From an uncultured Bacilli bacterium (GTDB lineage: Bacteria; Bacillota_I; Bacilli_A; RF39; UBA660), in contig CAKOIB010000002.1 of the NCBI GenBank assembly GCA_934086255.1, positions 1 through 37,081 of the forward strand: a stretch of DNA of 37,081 bases, in the 5' to 3' direction. The notes under the pieces are model-generated. The model was not told the DNA's origin, did not search any database, and saw only the letters and a program-made list of their open reading frames with translations. The number at the start of each line of letters is the position of its first letter. Position 1 is the stretch's first letter. A program made the position numbers and the translations under genes. Of this stretch, positions 34,459-37,081 are shown in pieces.

Positions 34459-34497
34459 TGTTAATAAGTGTTATTTTTCAATGTTTCACGTGAAACT
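34459..34497 (+). other. parS: parS1 with upstream TGTTAATAA box
   Basis: TGTTTCACGTGAAACT at 34482-34497, 15 of 16 matches to parS. TGTTAATAA at 34459-34467 lies 14 bp before it. This opens the 358-bp gene-free gap after gyrA (34391-34748), which otherwise holds AT-rich sequence, parS2 and the SRP RNA promoter. Confidence 0.88.
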
Positions 34498-34671
34498 TTT
34501 GTCAATATGTTATTAAATTTTAAATATAATTATTTTAAGTTTGATTTATTTTGTTTATATTAACTTAATTAATTATATTTTTATTTTGCTTTTTACATAA
34601 GTTATATATTAGTTTATAGTATTTGTGTTTTAATATGTATAGTTACAATTGTAAAACTTTTAATTTAAAAT

Positions 34672-34712
34672 TGTTAATAAATATTTTTTTCAATGTTTCA
34701 CGTGAAACATTG
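34672..34712 (+). other. parS: parS2 with upstream TGTTAATAA box
   Basis: Perfect TGTTTCACGTGAAACA at 34694-34709, inside a 22-bp perfect palindrome (34691-34712). TGTTAATAA at 34672-34680 is 13 bp upstream. The site abuts the -35 of the SRP RNA promoter. Confidence 0.95.
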
Positions 34713-34713
34713 A

Positions 34714-34740
34714 TTGACTATTTTTTGGTTTTATTATAAT
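34714..34740 (+). promoter_or_regulatory. Promoter of the SRP RNA
   Basis: TTGACT (34714-34719), 15-bp spacer, TATAAT (34735-34740). The RNA start follows about 9 bp later. The spacer is short, but both hexamers are good. Confidence 0.6.
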
Positions 34741-34748
34741 ATATATTT

Positions 34749-34827
34749 GTGCAACGCATAAGATTGAATTAGGTCAGGATTGGAAAATAGCAGCCTTAAG
34801 ATCCTCTATGCGTGTGCACTTTTTTTT
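34749..34827 (+). ncRNA. ffs: Signal recognition particle RNA, small 4.5S type
   Basis: A stem-loop of about 72 nt. The terminal helix pairs GTGCA/ACGCATA with TATGCGT/GTGCAC. The apical domain has the SRP signature AGGTCAGG...GGAA...AGCAGCC, with the GGAA tetraloop closed by ATT/AAT. It ends in CTTTTTTTT (terminator). It binds Ffh for co-translational targeting. The short form lacks an Alu domain, unlike the longer B. subtilis scRNA. tadA follows at once; in Bacillus the RNA lies between tadA and dnaX. Confidence 0.9.
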
Positions 34828-34838
34828 GGAGGTTTTTT

Positions 34839-35279
34839 ATGTTATTAAATGAAGACAATTATTACTTCAGTTTAGCTTTAAAAGAAGCAAAAAAAGCGTT
34901 AAAAACAAATAATGTTCCAGTAGGTTGTGTTATTGTTTTTAGAAATAGAGTAATTGCTAAAGCATACAATAAGAAAAATAGTAAAAATATTTCAGTATAT
35001 CATGCTGAAATATTGGCAATTATTAAAGCATGTAAATGTTTAAAAACTTTTATTTTAAATGAATGTACTATGTATGTTACCTTAGAACCTTGTAAAATGT
35101 GTATGAATGCTATTGCTGAATCGCGTATTAGAAATGTTAATTACTTAATTTCTTCCAAATATGAAATTAATTTAAAAAGTAACTATGATCGTATTAGCTG
35201 TAAACAATTTGATGATAATGAATTTGCAGATAAATATAAGAAAATATTGTCAGAGTTTTTTAGTAATATTAGAGGTTAA
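34839..35279 (+). CDS. tadA: tRNA-specific adenosine deaminase TadA
   Basis: 146 residues from the ATG behind GGAGG; an upstream in-frame ATG lies inside the SRP RNA. Zinc deaminase motifs HAEILAI (His and catalytic Glu) and EPCKMCMNAI (two Cys). NNVPVGCVIV is typical. It converts A34 to inosine in tRNA-Arg(ACG). The last codons run straight into parS3. Confidence 0.95.
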   Translation: MLLNEDNYYFSLALKEAKKALKTNNVPVGCVIVFRNRVIAKAYNKKNSKNISVYHAEILAIIKACKCLKTFILNECTMYVTLEPCKMCMNAIAESRIRNVNYLISSKYEINLKSNYDRISCKQFDDNEFADKYKKILSEFFSNIRG

Positions 35280-35301
35280 CAATGTTTCACGTGAAACATT
35301 G
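35280..35301 (+). other. parS: parS3
   Basis: Perfect parS at 35283-35298, inside a 22-bp palindrome beginning one base after the tadA stop. First site of the tandem array; no TGTTAATAA box upstream. Confidence 0.95.
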
Positions 35302-35370
35302 TTTTTAAAATAAAATTATATTAATGTATTATGTTCTTAAAAATGTTCATCTAATATAGATATAGCTTGT

Positions 35371-35394
35371 AAATTATTTCCCGGGAAATAATTT
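35371..35394. other. Noc-binding site NBS1
   Basis: ATTTCCCGGGAAAT at 35376-35389, identical to the B. subtilis NBS consensus, within a 24-bp AT-flanked palindrome (35371-35394). Confidence 0.9.
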
Positions 35395-35417
35395 TGAATT
35401 GAAAAGTATTATTAAAT

Positions 35418-35455
35418 TGTTAATAAGTATTTATTTTTATGTTTCACGTGAAACA
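35418..35455 (+). other. parS: parS4 with upstream TGTTAATAA box
   Basis: Perfect parS at 35440-35455; box at 35418-35426, 13 bp upstream and 28 bp after NBS1. Confidence 0.95.
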
Positions 35456-35556
35456 TTAGAAAATATCAATATTTTTAATATTTGTTTATTATTTTAAAAT
35501 ATTTTGTCTTTTTTTTTATTTAAGTAACTGTTTTAATTTTTTGCATTCTAATCTTA

Positions 35557-35572
35557 TGTTTCACGTGAAACA
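35557..35572 (+). other. parS: parS5
   Basis: Perfect 16-bp parS opening the second repeat copy; no TGTTAATAA box upstream. Confidence 0.95.
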
Positions 35573-35646
35573 TTGTTTTTAGATATAATAATACTGATTG
35601 CTATGATTTTGAAAATACTTATTAATATAAAATTGGGTTGTAAATT

Positions 35647-35660
35647 ATTTCCCGGGAAAT
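35647..35660. other. Noc-binding site NBS2
   Basis: Perfect ATTTCCCGGGAAAT, 271 bp after NBS1, with the same AT flanks. Confidence 0.9.
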
Positions 35661-35688
35661 AATTTTGAATTGAAAAGCATTATTAAAT

Positions 35689-35727
35689 TGTTAATAAATA
35701 CTTATTTCTAATGTTTCACGTGAAACA
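35689..35727 (+). other. parS: parS6 with upstream TGTTAATAA box
   Basis: Perfect parS at 35712-35727; box at 35689-35697, 14 bp upstream and 28 bp after NBS2. Confidence 0.95.
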
Positions 35728-35826
35728 TTAGAAAATATCAATATTTTTAATGCTTGTTATTATTCTAAAATATTTTGTCTTTCTTTTTATTAAGTAATTG
35801 TTTTAATTTTTTTTATTCTAATCTTA

Positions 35827-35842
35827 TGTTTCACGTGAAACA
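35827..35842 (+). other. parS: parS7
   Basis: Perfect 16-bp parS opening the third repeat copy, 270 bp after parS5. Confidence 0.95.
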
Positions 35843-35915
35843 TTGTTTTTAGATAAAATAATATTGATTGTTATGATCTTGAAAATACTCATTATATAGA
35901 AATAACTTGTAAATT

Positions 35916-35929
35916 ATTTCCCGGGAAAT
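35916..35929. other. Noc-binding site NBS3
   Basis: Perfect ATTTCCCGGGAAAT, 269 bp after NBS2. Confidence 0.9.
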
Positions 35930-35957
35930 AATTTCGAATTGAAAAGCATTATTAAAT

Positions 35958-35996
35958 TGTTAATAAGTGCTTATTTCTAATGTTTCACGTGAAACA
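35958..35996 (+). other. parS: parS8 with upstream TGTTAATAA box
   Basis: Perfect parS at 35981-35996; box at 35958-35966, 14 bp upstream and 28 bp after NBS3. The repeat ends here, 86 bp before dnaX. Confidence 0.95.
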
Positions 35997-36082
35997 TAAA
36001 AATGATTTATCAGGTTATCTTAGACATAGACTTTATTACTTTAATTTGATACAATATTTATAGTTGTTTTGGGGGTGATATT

Positions 36083-37081
36083 ATTGCTTATTTAGCTTTA
36101 TATAGAAAATATAGACCAACTAATTTTAATGAGGTCGCTGGTCAAGATTCTATTGTCAAGATACTTAAAAATTCTATTGTTAATGACTGCATTTCTCATG
36201 CTTATTTATTTGCTGGCCCAAGAGGAACTGGCAAAACAAGTATGGCTAAGATTATTGCTAAAACTATTAATTGCTTTAATTTGAATGGAATTACATTTTG
36301 CAATGAATGTGATAGTTGTATTGCTTTTAATAATAAAAATAATCCTGATATTATTGAAATTGATGCTGCTTCTAATAACGGTGTTGAAGAGATTAGAAAA
36401 ATAAGAGATAGTGTTAATTTAATGCCTAGTATATCGAAATATAAAATTTATATTATTGATGAGGTTCACATGTTATCGAGTGGAGCTTTTAATGCATTGT
36501 TAAAAACTCTTGAGGAACCTCCTGCTCATGTTATTTTTATATTGGCAACTACAGAATTTTACAAAATTCCAGAAACTATTATTTCTAGATGTCAATGTTT
36601 TAGTTTTGAACGCATTTCAAACAATGATATTGTTAATAAATTAAAATATATTGTTAATTGTGAAAAAATTAATATTGATGATGAAGTCTTGAATTTAATT
36701 GCAAAATATAGTGATGGTGGTTTAAGAGATTCGATTAGCATGTTAGATAAATTAACTTCTTATTCTGATAAAATTACTGTTGATGATTATTATACTTTAA
36801 AGGGTATTGTGAATGAGGAATATTTAAAATCTTTAACAGATTATATTTTCAATGCTGATGTTTCTAGTATTTTGAATCTATTAACTGAATTGGAAAATTT
36901 GGGTAAAGATATAGTTATTTTATTAGATAGTTTTATGGATTATCTTAAGGATCATTTAGTTTTATATAATAACAACGATTTTGATTCTATTTATAATTTA
37001 ATTCTTGAATTGAATGAATTAGATATATTATTAAAAAGAAGTAGTAACAAAAAAATTATTTTTGAAGTTGGAATTATTAAA
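36083..37081 (+). CDS. dnaX: DNA polymerase III subunit gamma/tau, partial (runs off the window), apparent ATT start
   Basis: 333 codons are open to the window edge. Clamp-loader ATPase: AYLALYRKYRPTNFNEVAGQD, Walker A GPRGTGKTS (about 45-53), a zinc knot of four Cys (INCF then CNECDSC), Walker B IIDEVHML, and sensor-1/SRC region with SRCQCF. The conserved N-terminus is preceded by ATT at 36083-36085, not ATG, GTG or TTG. In-frame codons back to a TGA at 36047 contain no usual start, and GGGGGTG lies 5 bp before the ATT. It loads DnaN clamps at the fork. Confidence 0.93.
   Translation, partial: MAYLALYRKYRPTNFNEVAGQDSIVKILKNSIVNDCISHAYLFAGPRGTGKTSMAKIIAKTINCFNLNGITFCNECDSCIAFNNKNNPDIIEIDAASNNGVEEIRKIRDSVNLMPSISKYKIYIIDEVHMLSSGAFNALLKTLEEPPAHVIFILATTEFYKIPETIISRCQCFSFERISNNDIVNKLKYIVNCEKINIDDEVLNLIAKYSDGGLRDSISMLDKLTSYSDKITVDDYYTLKGIVNEEYLKSLTDYIFNADVSSILNLLTELENLGKDIVILLDSFMDYLKDHLVLYNNNDFDSIYNLILELNELDILLKRSSNKKIIFEVGIIK

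Larger units (their letters stand above)
35283..35996. repeat. Tandem repeat of about 270 bp carrying parS-NBS-box-parS (about 2.6 copies)
   Basis: This fills most of the 803-bp gene-free gap between tadA and dnaX (35280-36082). Copies run from 35283, 35557 and 35827, the last ending at 35996. Each holds a parS, 73-77 bp, an NBS, exactly 28 bp, a TGTTAATAA box, 13-14 bp and a second parS; about 100 bp then lead to the next copy. Copies two and three are nearly identical; the first has drifted between its parS and NBS. The binding sites are better conserved than the spacers. No open frame of note. Confidence 0.93.

Noticed and set aside
35276..35305. Palindrome after tadA as a Rho-independent terminator
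   Set aside because: It is a perfect parS with the same extended palindrome as parS2; the T-run after it is only five bases and the motif recurs where no gene ends.
35283..35996. CRISPR-like or transposon-derived repeat
   Set aside because: Unit length (270 bp), near-identical spacers and no cas or transposase gene; the parS/NBS content explains it.

Overview
The window is the replication-origin region of a very AT-rich bacterium related to Bacilli. Gene order is the classic Firmicutes origin order: eno, secG, rnr, smpB, ssrA on the far left, then ychF, DUF951, mscS, parB, parA, noc, rsmG, mnmG, mnmE, jag, yidC, rnpA, rpmH, then oriC, dnaA, dnaN, recF, gyrB, gyrA, and finally SRP RNA, tadA and dnaX. 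TGA is used as a stop, so this is not the Mycoplasma code. Gut Bacilli close to the Mollicutes/Erysipelotrichia radiation fit best (inference). This rests on the composition, the tmRNA tag ending in LAFA, retained peptidoglycan enzymes, a ComK homologue and the start of a CotE spore-coat gene.

Left part (1-10.1 kb, minus strand): a CotE-like N-terminus, an L,D-transpeptidase, miaB, an ankyrin-repeat protein, tRNA-Thr(GGU), tmRNA, an XRE protein with a degenerate peptidase half, smpB, rnr, secG, a Ca2+/Na+ exchanger and enolase. Middle (10.2-25.1 kb): a plus-strand FemABX aminoacyltransferase, then minus-strand ychF, an AbgT transporter, DUF951, mscS, parB, parA, noc, rsmG, mnmG and mnmE. A plus-strand PIG-L deacetylase follows, then jag, yidC, rnpA and rpmH. 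Genes left of oriC run leftward and genes right of it run rightward, away from the origin. The only head-on protein genes are the FemABX and PIG-L genes, and each ends at a bidirectional terminator.

Origin and right arm (25.1-37.1 kb): AT-rich DNA with repeated TTATTAACA-type boxes lies on both sides of dnaA, giving a bipartite oriC. After dnaN comes a comK-family gene behind three Spo0A-box-like heptamers at exact 10-bp spacing. Then follow recF, gyrB, gyrA, the SRP RNA, tadA and a dnaX that appears to start at ATT and runs off the window.

The most striking element is between gyrA and dnaX. Eight parS sites (TGTTTCACGTGAAACA, one with a single mismatch) and three perfect Noc-binding sites (ATTTCCCGGGAAAT) are packed into 1.5 kb. 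Most lie in a tandem repeat of about 270 bp with fixed internal spacing. Five of the eight parS sites also have a TGTTAATAA box, the same 9-mer enriched at oriC, 13-14 bp upstream. The genes for the proteins expected to read these sites (ParA, ParB, Noc, DnaA) are all in the window. This looks like a compact composite centromere linking segregation, nucleoid occlusion and perhaps initiation. The Noc homologue is itself unusual: no N-terminal membrane-targeting helix and a long low-complexity insert.
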